Assembly (NCBI GenBank): GCA_019722365.1
Contig: JADFUC010000590.1
Location: 496,001-560,000 of the forward strand
Source: Lithospermum erythrorhizon
Lineage: Eukaryota; Streptophyta; Magnoliopsida; Boraginales; Boraginaceae
DNA: 64,000 nucleotides
Reading direction: 5' to 3'
Of this stretch, positions 1 to 16,800 are shown one piece after another. The notes below the pieces were generated by a model. That model had not been told where the DNA came from. It ran no database searches and saw nothing but the letters and a program-made list of their open reading frames with translations. Position 1 is the first letter of the stretch. The number at the start of each line of letters is the position of its first letter. A program made the translations under genes and the position numbers.

Positions 1-841
1 CTACCTATCAAATGATGACCATAGAAATGAGTTATTCACGATGACCATAGAAATGAGTTATTCAACAACGGTAACAGAATAAGTTCACATGACAAGAGAA
101 TACATATCAGACTACTGCCATGAAGGTAATGGAAAGATCCAGATAATAGCAAATATGTATTCACGAAGATGCATAATAACAACGAATACATGTATAAGTG
201 AATAGGTCACTATTACAATAGACAGAGAAAAAAACAGGCAACTGCATTGCATTGTGAAACCTCAAAAATAGTAGATGGCAACAGCTTCTCCACTGAGAAC
301 ATTAAATACTCTGATCGAGAACCTCTTAGTGCACTTGCAATAGCGTGATCAATGGGGCGCTAGGTAGCGAGTAGAATGCAGGGGACAGAAGCGAGGACCG
401 AGATAGGGGCGGAAAACGTCTAATTAAAATTTGCTTGGATGCGGATCTCTGGAAAAAGCATCGTGCGTCAATAAAAGATATAAGAAAAAAATACCCATAT
501 ATTAAAATATATTCAATTTTCAATATATTCTTTTATTTTTAGAATAATTGTTATATATTCTTCATTTTTCATCAATTTTACAACTATTTTGTTACTTTAT
601 TGGAACTAAAAATAATTAATTATATATTAAAAAAAGCGACTTTATGAATTTTATGAAATGTAAAAGTAATCCTGTTTTATAAAAATGAATGAATAATAAT
701 TAATAGACATAACTTTGTAGAATATAGAAAAAATGAAAATAATATATTAATATTGTGAGGAGGGTGAAAGTGAAATGATTAATAATAGTGAAAATCCTAA
801 CTATGTTTTTTATATTTTATTTTATTTTGGACTTTTCTTTA
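1..841. other. AT-rich DNA, likely inside a long MOS14-like intron
   Basis: No convincing exon is visible. Near the left edge a 26-bp unit is repeated twice in tandem (about 14-64). A small GC-richer island lies at about 340-480 inside otherwise very AT-rich sequence. The next importin exon must lie left of position 1, so this stretch is probably first-intron sequence of the minus-strand MOS14-like gene. That placement is inference. Confidence 0.4.
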
Positions 842-1069
842 TACGGGGACACTGCTCTATGAGGAAGCGTTCGCAGCATACTCGATCGCCAATTTAAGCG
901 TCATGCCTTCTGGCTGTCCCGCCTTAATGAGGAGCAGACTGGGGCGTCCTCCATCTAGCGCCATCCCGTCCAGGTCGTCCCAGAAATAAGTCTTGTAGCT
1001 AATTGAAGTCAACGTCTTTCTAGATGAAGTTATATCCACATCTGAGCTTCGATAATACTTTGCATCCAA

Positions 1070-2232
1070 CAGCTACTAAAAAAACCTAGAATGAATCCAA
1101 CTTCAATAATCAAACAAACCAACTTACAAACAACAATCCAAATTCAAAATTCACGAAAACAAAAACAAGAAACCCAACAATTAAAAATTCAATCTTTATA
1201 CATAGAAACTAATAATAACACCAATCAGCTACTAAAACCAAGATTGAATCTAATCCCAATAACCCAAAAAACCAAATTGCAATTAACAATTTAAATGAAC
1301 AAAATTCAAAAAAACAATCTTTATATCAGAGAAACTGATAATAGAACCAATCAACAGCTACTAAAAACCCCCCAAAGATTGAATCCAACTTCAATAATCC
1401 AATAAACCAGCTTACAACTAACAATCCGAAATCAAAATTCAGACGAAAAAAAGGAATCCCAACAATTAAAAATTCAATCTTTTTGTATCATAGAAATCGA
1501 TAATAGCACCAATCAACAGCTACTAAAAGACCCCACTAGTCAAACAGACCAACTTAAAACTAGCAATTTAAATGCACAAAATTCACAACAACAAAAGATC
1601 AATCTTTATATCATAGTAACTAGTAATAGCACCAATCCACAACTACCAAGATTGAATTCAATCCCGATAATCCGAACAAACCAACTTACAACTAACAATT
1701 TAAATGCACAAAATTCGCAAAACAAAGATCAATCTTCATTTCACAAAAACTGATAATAGGACCAATTAACAGCTACTAAAAAATCAAGATTGAATCCAAC
1801 TTCAATAACCAAACAAACCAACTCACAAAAAATGATTACAATTCAAAATTCACAAAAAAGGAAGAACCCCAACAATTAAAAATACAGTCTTGATATCATA
1901 GAAACTGATAATAGCACCAATCAACAACTACTAAAAACTGATCAATGAATCCAACTTCAGTAATCAAACAAACCAACTTACAACTAACAATTTCAAATTC
2001 ACACAAAAAAAGAAACCCAATAATTAAAACCCCAATCTTTATAACATCTACTAATCATACTATAACCAATCAACAGCTACTAAAGTCAAGATTCAAACCA
2101 ACTTCAATAATCAAACAAACCAACTTCCTGCCAACAATTCAAATTCAAAATTCACAAAAAACCCAACAATTAAGAACTCAATCTTTACAACATATAAACA
2201 AATAATATCACCAATAAACAACAACTAAAACC
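1070..2232. repeat. Diverged ~150-bp tandem repeat array
   Basis: The phrase CAGCTACTAAA, or a close variant, recurs at about 1070, 1226, 1355, 1517, 1640, 1770, 1925, 2074 and 2222, giving eight units of 123-162 bp. Each unit carries the same ordered words: an AAGATTGAATCCAACTTCAA-type stretch, a CAAACAAACCAACTTACAA-type stretch, AACAATT-AAAATTCA, then AATCTTTATA and GAAACTGATAATAGCACC. Units differ by many substitutions and small indels, so the array is old. The plus strand is strongly A/C-rich and G-poor. Short open frames inside it are repeat-driven and are not considered genes. It sits in the presumed first intron of the MOS14-like gene. Confidence 0.85.
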
Positions 2233-2401
2233 AATACTAAATCTGTAGTATACTTTTCTTTTGGTAAATATTGATATGTGATTTTATCAGATTTTCATCT
2301 GATTAGTTATCTTTTCGGCGAAGCACTTATGAAATATTAATTATCGTTTCAATTCAAAAAAAATTACGAATATTAAATGAAAACCCAATAACCAAAAATA
2401 C

Positions 2402-2524
2402 CTGCCAAGCATCAATGGTACGTTGAAATTCTTGAAGCCATCGATCGGCTTGAGTCCTAACAGAGTCATCTGGATGATGATAAAGTGCATTTAGGGCTTC
2501 TTTTACTGTATTCTGAAGCTCCAT
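2402..2524 (-). CDS. MOS14: Transportin-SR / MOS14-like importin, first coding exon (partial gene)
   Basis: The exon encodes 41 residues starting MELQNTVKEALNALYHHPDD and continuing through an ADRWLQEFQ motif to DAWQ, followed by a GT donor (GTATTT) on the minus strand. This matches the N-terminal first HEAT-type repeat of plant Transportin-3/MOS14, the importin-beta protein that carries SR splicing factors into the nucleus. The family protein is close to 1,000 residues, so over 95 percent of the gene lies left of the window and the first intron exceeds 2.4 kb. The ATG is at 2522-2524, and the reading frame ends cleanly at the splice site. Function rests on family knowledge; only this exon is visible. 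Confidence 0.85.
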
Positions 2525-3579
2525 TTTTGACAAATTCTTGAAATAATTACTACTTCAAATCACAGAATTTAATTATTATCTGTATAATATGAGTATATGA
2601 GTGTGTTCTGGGTGTATTTGCTCTGTATTATGAACTGGGATTTTGGAGGTTTTGTGAGAAAAAGTGGAATTATTATTCATTAATTTGATTTTGGTTTTTT
2701 TAAGGAGGTAATAACTCGAAATAATGGTCGGGTGAATCTAAGTGAATATTTTAAAAGTAAAAAGTATTATGTATGTAATATTCGTCCTGATTTTTAACGA
2801 TTTTCGCGTGTGTCTGCAGCAATCTGCAGCAGTAATAAGCGGGCCAAATGATGTATGAGAGGAAGGTGGGAGTTAAAACCTACATGTTAACTCTTTAATC
2901 AAGATGAATTAAAGTAAAATAAACTTAAGATAACATTCAATTCATTATTCCCCTTAATTTGGGTAATGAAAAGGGAACGAATCTAGGAGAATGGAGGCGA
3001 ATCATTTAATGTTGTGAATTTCAATTGAATCTAAACCCCATTTGTATTGACAACTCTATCACAAATTCGGATTATATATTATGACACTCAAATGTTAATA
3101 AAACAAATTAGTTTTATTTTTCATTTTATCTAAATAATTTCATCATCAGCTTACATGAGCGTGGATATTTTGTTATTGCTAAAGGTATGGAAGAACCCTA
3201 ATTGGTTTACCAAATTAATGCTTAATTTGTTTAGTAGATTAATAATTGTTTCAATTAATTTGTTTAATTAATATATTTTTAATAATTCATCATAACATAT
3301 TTAATCATTTCTAAGTTTTGCTAATTAAATTCGGGTTTTTGGCAAGTCACGAGCTATAATTTAATTTTACATGTGGTCATGAATTATTTTAATTTTAAAA
3401 TCTGCTATTTTTAATTGTCACAAGCGACACTTTCTGGCACAATTTTATTTCTGATATATGGTAAATAAGCCCCATATTACCACAAAATACGGGTGAGATG
3501 GTATATCGCTGATAAAATAAGCTATTTTGTCAGTAATACTAAGGTATAGGAAGTAAAATGTAGGTCTTAAAATCTTCCA

Positions 3580-3780
3580 ATTTCATTTTCTTCGCCCAAT
3601 ATCACGTAAGCCCAACACTACCCTCTGACCTACCCCACTTACTCACCTTATCCGCTTGTGACCTTTATGATTCGGCCTGACAATACTATTTGGCTAGGAT
3701 TCGAACTCATGATAGCCACCACAATTCTACAAACTCCGTACTGACCCTTAACCACACCCTACCTACTTTGGCATGCTCAC
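3580..3780 (-). mobile_element. Possible tRNA-derived SINE
   Basis: Read on the minus strand, the stretch has a GTGGTTAAGGGTC segment, then about 40 bp later GAGTTCGAATCC. These resemble the A and B boxes of a polymerase III promoter. A GC-richer body of about 120 bp follows, ending near AT-rich sequence. No clear target-site duplication was found. It could be coincidental; a comparison with plant SINE heads would settle it. Confidence 0.3.
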
Positions 3781-4551
3781 ATGAACTCATAACAACACAT
3801 CATCAAAAAAACAATTAAATAGCCAAAAAAATATCGACAAAAAACAATTAAATGAGCAAAAATCGAAGCGAATTTCTTCAAATTCAAAGAAACCTGTAAA
3901 AGTCAACGGATTTGAGAACTTGGTAGCAAAACATAACTTAGATAAGTCAAATCAAACATATCTACAACTTCTCTATTTATTTATTAAATTAAAAAATTTA
4001 TTTAACTTATTTATTAAATGGAAAGTTCGATGCCAAGCTTGAGGAGGAATGAAGTGGTTTGTTTTGGAAACATTAGTAGAGATTGGGGGTTGTGGGGTAG
4101 GGGTGAAGTGTGAGAAAGAAATGAGTTTGGGTATTTGAATCACATATTTTAGTGTTAGAGACAAAATAATTCGTTTTCTTTGTGTGACATAATCCAGTAA
4201 TGTATTTTAGAGGGTAATAGTCGTTTATTTATATTGTAGTAGAAATTAGGTGTAAGGGGGTCGGGGGGTGCTGGAAATAATTAAAATAGTGAAATTTGCC
4301 AGATTATAGTCTGAGGGGTGCCCAGAAAATTAAAATAGTTCGGGAATCGCTATAAAAAATTAAATCGTAGTTGAAGGGGTCTCGACCAAAAGCATGATTA
4401 ATGGTCATTTGCCTAAATTTTACGCCTTGGTGCATGGTACTTTGATTAATTGAAGATATATTCAATTGAAATTTCTTTGTTGAGTTTAATTAGTCATTTT
4501 GTTTGAGGGTTCAATTGAGTAGCAAATGTAATCCATGAGTTATGTATTGCT

Positions 4552-4894
4552 CACTCCATTTCAAAAATAACGTTTAGTTTTGAATTTTGATAGGTGAATT
4601 TTTAAATTTTGAACTCAAATATGTTCGTATGCATGTATAATATATTAACATTAACATGCATCCATTCCTTTGAAGGGACCTCCAACTAACCGGTGTAAGG
4701 GAATGGGATAATATGTAACCTTATCATGTATGTAAAATATTTGGCAAAAAATATATTGAAAAATGATACTCCATTAATACGTATTAACTATTAACATGAT
4801 ATTTTCGATCCACATCCAAGTTACGTGTGTCAATTAAGGCATCAATATATTACTATTTTTGACTAGTGAAAATCAAAGTAGAATGGAGATAGTA
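4552..4894. mobile_element. Stowaway-like MITE
   Basis: It begins with CACTCCATTTCAAAAATAAC and ends with AGAATGGAGATAGTA, imperfect inverted ends related to the CTCCCTCC...GGAGGGAG termini of Tc1/mariner-type Stowaway MITEs. The interior is AT-rich with no open frame. Confidence 0.5.
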
Positions 4895-5089
4895 TGTGAT
4901 GTGTATTCTGTCTATGGAAAAATGGTTAATGCAATTATTCACAATTAGTAGAACATGTAGTTGCTTCATAACTGATGTTCATAATATATAATGTTCAATT
5001 AGTTAAAGAATTAGGCACTATAAAAATTAGATAGATGATCATATAGGTGAGAGTTATATAAAATATATAGAACCAATATATATATATTT

Positions 5090-5190
5090 TTTAAAAAAAC
5101 TCACCCACCGTTCCCTTACAATGAGAATCGAACCGAAGACTTTTAAGTCACTGGAAGGTCTCCTAACCACTAGTCCATATACATAATTTG
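5090..5190 (-). mobile_element. tRNA-like SINE fragment
   Basis: On the minus strand an A-box-like ACTAGTGGTTAGGAGA is followed about 30 bp later by a good B-box match, GGTTCGATTCT. This is the order and spacing of a tRNA-derived polymerase III promoter. An AT-rich tail including a run of T and TA repeats follows (about 5065-5100). It is too degenerate for a functional tRNA gene and fits a short SINE or its head. Confidence 0.45.
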
Positions 5191-5689
5191 TTATCTAATC
5201 ATAGGAACTTATAAAGTGTTAGGAAAGAAAATCATTATGTTCATAGATTTAATATACAAATATTGCCAACAGTTGTGATCTGATAAACACCTCTAATCAG
5301 AAAAGAGATGATCAATAGGCAAACTGGAGAGTGGAGACATGATATATAGGCAAACCATTTGGTGCTATACAATAATACAAATACATAAAACATTTCAAGA
5401 AAACTACACAATCCACCTACCCAAATATTTAGGAAAAACACTAGCCTATATGTTACCATTCAATCCAAATCTTCAATCCCCACTAAACTATTTTGCTGAG
5501 GGTGAAAGAAGAAAAAAGCAATTCCCTTAATAGTGAGGACATATATATACTGCAGAACCTTCATTTTATTATTTGAACTCTGGCCTTTGGTAATCTCATA
5601 ACAAAAAAGAAAGGCAGGTCCAAGATTTATGTGAGATTATTGCTTTGTTACCAGTGGGAACTTATGATGATCATAAAAACACGAACAAG

Positions 5690-10175
<4,486 letters not shown>

Positions 10176-11600
10176 ATTAAAATCTTGGATTTTAATATAA
10201 GTTTGAGTTGGTTTGCTCCGCCGTAGGTGGTGGTGGAAGGGAGAAAATGGAAGATGATGATGTAGAAAATGTACTCGTGTATAGTTGAAGAAGTAATTGA
10301 GTTTCAAAATTGGTGAGCTATAAAAGTCAACGAGAATATATTGGTTGGGACTTCAGGTTGTACTTTTGGAATTTTGGTGGGGATTGGTAATGATGTGAAA
10401 GGGTCTTTAAAGTCAATGAGAATACTCCCTCTATTTTTTTTAATTGTCATTTTAACTAAAAAAAATTATTTTAAAATAATTATCATTTTAATATAATAAT
10501 TTATATTTTCACTAATTTTATCTTTAAATAATCAACCAAGCAACTAATTATATAATTTTATCCCGTTAACTAATTATATAATTTCTGTGCGGTCTCATTA
10601 CATATTTAAGCTATATATTTTTTTTAATTTATATGTGAATGACTAAAACTACAATTAAAAAAATAAAGAGAGTATTGTTTTACTTGTGGAATTTTGGAAT
10701 GGAGTTACTTTTGGGTTTAGTTTTTTCTAGAAGGAAAAAATTTGGAATGAGTATTTAGGGCATGTTTGTTGTGAGTTAGTAAAATAACAAAGGAGAAAAT
10801 GTAATGCTACATAATAAATTAAATAATTTGGATTATATTGATAAAGATTCAAATTTTAATAATGAAATTTCTTTTTCTCACAACAAATAGAGTCCTGGGT
10901 AGCACTACAAGCACTAGCAAAAATAGTAATCTTTTAATTATGACAATTCATCTTTTTTATTTTTGTATCCACTTTTATATTGTAACTAAAACATGTAAAT
11001 AATTATCAATAAGAGAATTGTATAAACTTTTCGAATAGAGAAGAGCTAGGTTGAGTTAATACGTTAGCCCAATATGCCATAAATGTAGAGTTATTTTCAT
11101 TGGTAAATTTATCCCTCAAGTCAAATAGAGTGATCTTCAAATGAGAATTTTGTCCCTCAATATTTAAAAGCAAAAAATGTCATGATTATTTTATAATGGA
11201 ACACTTGCAACCGTTACTTATCGAATGCGTATTGAATAAACATCGAGATGACGCAATAACCTGTAAACCACGTCAATCGCCAGTAAGGTAAACCACATTA
11301 TGCAAACCTAGTGTGATAATATGGTCACAAACTCACTTACTCCATTAACTTGAACATCCTTACAGGCTAAATGCCACGATTCTTCTTGATATATATGTTG
11401 GCAACGATGACCATTATTTTCACTTCATCAAAAGAAAGAGAGATTTGGAGTTATAATTAATTAGCCCCACAAATATTCTTTTTGTTTATTTTGAGTGAAC
11501 AGTTTACTGAAAGTTATTGGAGTCTTCCTAACATTGTCGTCTACCAAATGACTTTATGATTATTAGTTCGAAGACCATTCGTTTATACGATCCGTATTGA
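10176..11600. other. CDPK upstream region and AT-rich intergenic DNA
   Basis: The first several hundred bases upstream of the CDPK start should contain its 5' UTR and promoter; no element can be assigned with confidence. A MITE-like segment with ends TACTCCCTCT and AAAGAGAGTA lies at 10423-10674. The rest holds no recognisable gene. Confidence 0.5.
10423..10674. mobile_element. MITE-like element upstream of CDPK
   Basis: It starts TACTCCCTCTATTTTTTT and ends AAAATAAAGAGAGTA, imperfect inverted ends of the Stowaway type flanked by TA. About 250 bp of AT-rich interior contains ATTATATAATTT duplicated about 25 bp apart. Confidence 0.5.
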
Positions 11601-14600
11601 CTATTTGACTATATAAGATTGAGTCTTTGGAAGCAGTCGAGTCGAGTAGAGATATTGAATCTTAGGCTCGGCTAGATTAAGATAATAGTCGGGTGAATAG
11701 TAGGATAAAATAACGAGTACCGACTTTGAGTATCCACATTACCGCCTCATTAAGATCACGATCGATTAGTTAACAAAGTTGAGTATCCCTTGGGTAATAC
11801 CCGAGGCGGAGTAAATTAATCATCGCGAGCCGAAAATCTTTGTAAATTTTCAAATTAAACTTTCAAATTTTTGTAAAATTTTCTCAAATTAAGTTAATTA
11901 ATTGAATAAATTAAACTAAAATAGTTAAACAAAAGTACACACCTCTTATGTAGCAAATTGAATTATCTACAAATCATAATAATTTTTTCGAATAATGTTA
12001 TTTCTCTTTATTTATGATTATGCATTGAATATAATTTATAACATTTTTAAAATTTTGACAATTTATTAACTGACCGAGTAAATATCGAGGCGAGCGGGTA
12101 TTTCAAATGGCCTTGGCGAGGCATGTTCATTATCGGCTTGATCATCGAAGCCGAGTACTCGGTAGGTGCTCGAGCGGGTAACGGGTTATCCGGCTCGATG
12201 CCAGCACTATAGAAGATGGATCTATTTCTGGATTTTTGGTCATTATTGTAACCATATTTGTGACATTCTTTATTATATTCACTTAATAAAATCGAGATAA
12301 ATGTCACAAAAAATATTATGTTCAATTTTTAATACTAAAATTGTTATTATTGTATATTAGAAAAGTTGGTGTAACGTGAAGAAAGATTTTATTATTTATA
12401 CTGGTCACCGAAATAATAAAATCCTTTTGGAGAAATCTTTCCTAGTACAAAGGAATTTATCAAACAATTGATATTCATTGTCGATGCAGTTATCTCCCTC
12501 ACAGCTATCGATGTCTCTTGTATAGCTTATTTCGATATGGGCCGGTGATTTGAGGTTTAGATGCTTGATTTGGATGTAATCTGGGCCAGGGGGCACTGAC
12601 GAGCTGCGAGTGCTTTGACTTGAGATATGGTCGAACGAGTGCGCCCATGACCTTGATCGTATGGTTGTATGGGAAACGATCTTTAGTCTTTGAGCACGAT
12701 CGGCAGAGATAGCAATTTGGCCCAGGGTAGCCTTGGACCACTTCCCTTTGATATGGGGAATTTGAGTGGTGTGGCCTTGGACCACTTCCTTTGATATGAA
12801 ATTTGAGTGGTGTAGCCTTGGACCACTTAGTATAGAGGATTAGGTGCAGCCTTGGACCGCCTTATTTGATTTAGGTGGTGTACTGTAGCCCTTTTTGATT
12901 GGCTTGACGCCACCAAACTTAGGCGGGGTTGGTGTTGATATGGATATGATCTTGGCCAGGTATCTTTAGCAATTTAGGCTGCGTGTGTTTGGATTAGTTT
13001 AAGAGCTTTATCATTTAGTATAGAACTAGATGAACCTTGTGAACTTCCATTGGGTTCCTATCAGTAGCATGGAGTGCTTACTTGAACTTTCCTTGTCTTT
13101 TTGGTCTTAGGATACAAGTAGGGACTTGACAACATTCTCTACTTAATTTGTTCTGAGGGGGCGCCCGGTGGCGTGTTTCATGCGGCTTGACTTGAGTCTT
13201 AACCCAATATTTCGACTTCTTATCGACTTTTGGGGTTGGTAGCAAGGTAAATTAGATTTTTTGAGGATTGGGACCGTCGTCAGCCTGAATAATCAGTCAT
13301 GGCTTGATGGATAAGCGATAAGCAATGGCCATTTAACATGATAAATAAAACAATACAACTCGTCCGTGAATTGAACTAACTTGACACCCTGACCACTGAA
13401 AAATAATAATCCAAATACAACATCAAACAAACGGGTTTACAACATAAGTATTATATGCAACAAAACTCCAAAGAAAATAAAAGAAGTATGGTTGTGGAGT
13501 GCTTGACCATCGCCATCTTCGGGTGCGTAGCTACAAACAGCTCTAAGTCTCATCCCATGACAACCTAGGCATAAGACGCCCGTCCATCGGGGAATAGGGG
13601 AATCAGCCCATGAAATTTGAGTGAATACAAATATCATGATAATCCTTATAGCATCTGCTAAAGGATAAACTCGAGGATTGCATTCTGTCACTTATTTATC
13701 TGTATGAAGTATTATATATTTTTCTATGCTACTACCGACATGATAAATACTAGCAATGAACTTTTCCATTAGCGATATAAACCCACCTCAAAATCCGACC
13801 CTTTTCGCGGTACAACAATCACCGGAAATATCTAATATACAACTTTCCCAACTATAACGACAACTCATTGTCTGACTCGATGTTCATAACTTAGGGATAC
13901 CATACGTCACGTACAATCTCGCGCCAAAACCCTCGCCAACTCAATTAACTATCGTAGTTCACCTTAAAGTGTTACTCGAATCATAGTCCATAGCGCCTAT
14001 TTGTGCTCCGAATATTTATAATAGGAATCTACACATTGTTTCATTATCTTATCTGACTAAGCAACATATATCTTAAATCGAAGATAACCTAAGCATCAAT
14101 TATACCCCAAATTTCTCATTTAGTATATTGAACTTATTACCGCTTAATGGTATCAACGTCGTGATTGGATCATAACATATACGACACATTTGAATCTAAT
14201 TTTCACCATATATAAAATATCATCAACATCATCTATAGATTAGCATAAACTTCGGTTTATAATATTCTTGTACTAACGTACCATTCCAGATGTTATGGCC
14301 AAGTAATCCTTCGACTTTTAACCTTGAAAGATACAACGATGAATACCAACCTAGGATCCTGAGAAATCGATAATATGAACCAATCTTGATCTTAATTAGA
14401 GCATCAATTCGTCGCTGACCTCTACTTGTCAATCGATGCGATATCCATAAGCGATGAAATGAGTCATAAAACATATAAATGAATCATAAAACATATCCAC
14501 TGACACCAAAGTCTAAGCGACATAATGCAATCAAAACAGACTCTTGACCGGAGCAACATGACTGCCCAACTATACAACTTGACCCCAGCCAATGCGACTC

Positions 14601-16800
14601 AACTGACTCCATCAACCTTGATCAATAGTATCAGCTTCGACAACTCGACAACTCAACGACTCGACAACTCGACAATGAGTGTCGGCTGTGATATAGTATC
14701 TTCGACAACTCAACAAATTATGTTCAGCTTAACCACTACAACTCGATATAAGTCGGTTCTACAACTAATGTATAATCAGCCTCGACTGTAGGGGAGAAAG
14801 CATGCCCGTCGACGCAAAATTTGTCGCTGATCGTAGCAGTGCAGAGCAATCACCCGAATCGTTACTAAAGATGCAGAACAGCTCGCTTGAATCGTACTAG
14901 GAGCGAATCAAGATACGGACAAATCAGCTCAGCGGGCAACTTATCGACTCGACCGACAACGTCAACTCATATACAACTCTTCCCTAATACGACTTCGGCG
15001 CGCCTGAAAACATACATATATTTCATGAGACCACCCGACCGCAAACCAACGGGGAAATAACAACTTTCATCCAAAACACCAAAATGAAATTACATTCACA
15101 GGGAGGCAAATACAACCAGCGAGACAAAGCTGTAGCGATCAATATATATATAACTTAGCGCGTCTACGCGTCGTCGTATAGTGGAATAACGGTGAAACGT
15201 ATCCTCGAAGACAACCAACAAGTACAACAACATATACTTATACATCGATAAAGTAAAACTCCGAGTGAATTAGTACTCCACCTTGGCTAGCTAAATAAAA
15301 CTCAGCAATCGCAGCAGCGGACGCACACCCATGATCAGCGCTAAAACATTCAAAATTATAAGTACTATATAACACAACTAATAATACATAACATTCTACC
15401 TACGTATATAATCTCAAATGCGATACCCCAAAATAACCCGACAAAGTTCCCGACAACCTTATTCGACTTAAGTTATGACACTCACAATGTGGTCAATTCG
15501 ATTACTAGTTTCAAATGTCCTAACGTTCGATAATAACAACTAATCATCAGCATTTCTAATCATCTTTAATCTCAAATCATGCACTATCCGACTTACAAAC
15601 TTCGTAATATCCAGACATTCTCTAATCACCTCGAAAATCACAACTTACACCTCAAAAGCGATCTAAATCGAGTCAATGCAAACTTCTATGTTTAAGCACC
15701 ATTTGAAAAACTCTACAAAAAGTCAACAAAAGTGCTATATTCCTCAACATTTTTCAACCCCATAATCGTCGTTATCAAGCTGTTATACGATGTCCCAAGC
15801 TTATATAGCAATTCTATAGCCTATTAATAAACATCAAAGCTCGAGTCAACTCAAATTCTCAAAAAGTCAACATCCTCTAACTAGAAATACTCGAATTTGA
15901 GCTTTCTTCGCCAGCGTAGAGAATATAAAGAGAATCTCTCGAGAAAATTTTAGGACAGCTCGCCAAATGAGGGAAGAAAATTAAAAAAAAATTTGAGGTA
16001 GAATCTTAAAGGGCTGAAGCCATCTAGAAGAAAAAGGAAGAAGATGATAATATTGATGATGAAAAGGTTAAGGATAAGTATAAAAAGTCACTTAGCGAGG
16101 GTCCGCAACAAAATATCTCGAAGACTTTACTTTCGACTTTTCGTTTGGTTTTGGTTTGATTTCTGTCTAGGTTTAACAGCCTTGCTTCAAACATAAATTT
16201 AACCCAGCTCCCCAAATAATATGTTCCATTCAATTAAAACTTTAAAATGCTCAAAACCGAAATATACTACAGACCGACCGATTCGCTGTATTTCGACTAT
16301 TAAAACTCCGATTTTTTCCAAATACTCCACCCAGTAAGTAGTATACTATTTAAAATAATATTAGTATGGAGCGAGTTATTACATTGGTAACGATAGCGAG
16401 TTCCCTCCACTTGATGTGTGTTGGTCTCCTATTTGGAAATTTGGACTAGGGCTTCAACGAGCATTCACCGCTTAATTTGTTCTGCGGGGACCTTAACAGC
16501 GTGTTCTTTGCAAGCTTGAAGATGTTGAGGGAGTAGCTCGACTCGTGATTTTGAGATGGAGCCGATAGTGGATCCCCACCATATGATATTTTGTGCTGCA
16601 CCTATTTGGGGTCTGGGTTTTCATCTTTTTACTTTGGCTTTGGAAGTGTAAATGAACTTTCCAATTTCATGGTTAAAAGGGGGTATTTATAGGCTTTCGG
16701 CCTTGTTTCTGATTGGTCAATTCGTTTTAAATGTGGATCGCGATCTCGGCCAGTTGATCATTTATTTTGTTCGAGACATAATGTGTGAACAGATTAATTT
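11600..16800. mobile_element. Decayed LTR-retroelement-like DNA
   Basis: This block has visibly higher GC and many CG dinucleotides (recurring TCGAC, CGAGT) compared with its AT-rich surroundings. It contains no long open frame on either strand. Read on the minus strand, about 16.0 down to 13.4 kb resembles the long non-coding LTR of a Ty3/gypsy-type element, but no gag or pol motif, intact LTR pair or target-site duplication was found. Two related segments in the same orientation occur at about 13.10-13.20 and 16.44-16.54 kb. The assignment to a retroelement is inference from composition and decay; a repeat-library search is needed for the family. Confidence 0.4.
12727..12870. repeat. Short tandem repeats of ~35-44 bp
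   Basis: GTAGCCTTGGACCACTT, or a close variant, recurs at 12727, 12771, 12812 and 12846. The first units are separated by TTTGATATG and an ATTTGAGTGG stretch. Four decaying copies are visible. No coding meaning is apparent. Confidence 0.7.

Larger units (their letters stand above)
2525..5689. other. Intergenic DNA between MOS14-like and CDPK genes
   Basis: No protein-coding gene is supported here. The first few hundred bases presumably hold the 5' UTR and promoter of the minus-strand MOS14-like gene, and the last ~150 bp the 3' UTR of the CDPK. Between them are AT-rich sequence, two tRNA-like SINE candidates (3580-3780 and 5090-5190) and a Stowaway-like MITE (4552-4894), listed separately. 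Confidence 0.6.

Noticed and set aside
1091..2205. Small plus-strand frames starting MNPTS
   Set aside because: They repeat with the ~150-bp tandem array and reflect its A/C-rich composition, not coding selection.
1070..2232. Possible CRISPR-like repeat-spacer array
   Set aside because: The repeats are long, diverged along their whole length and lie in a plant nuclear intron; there are no short exact repeats with unique spacers.
3580..5190. Possible tRNA genes at the two B-box-like sites
   Set aside because: Neither folds into a full cloverleaf by eye (no matching acceptor arms), so SINE fragments are the better reading.
12405..12785. Two overlapping minus-strand open frames of 126 and 78 codons
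   Set aside because: They lie in short tandem repeats and decayed retroelement-like DNA, have no recognisable domain, and no splice or start context.
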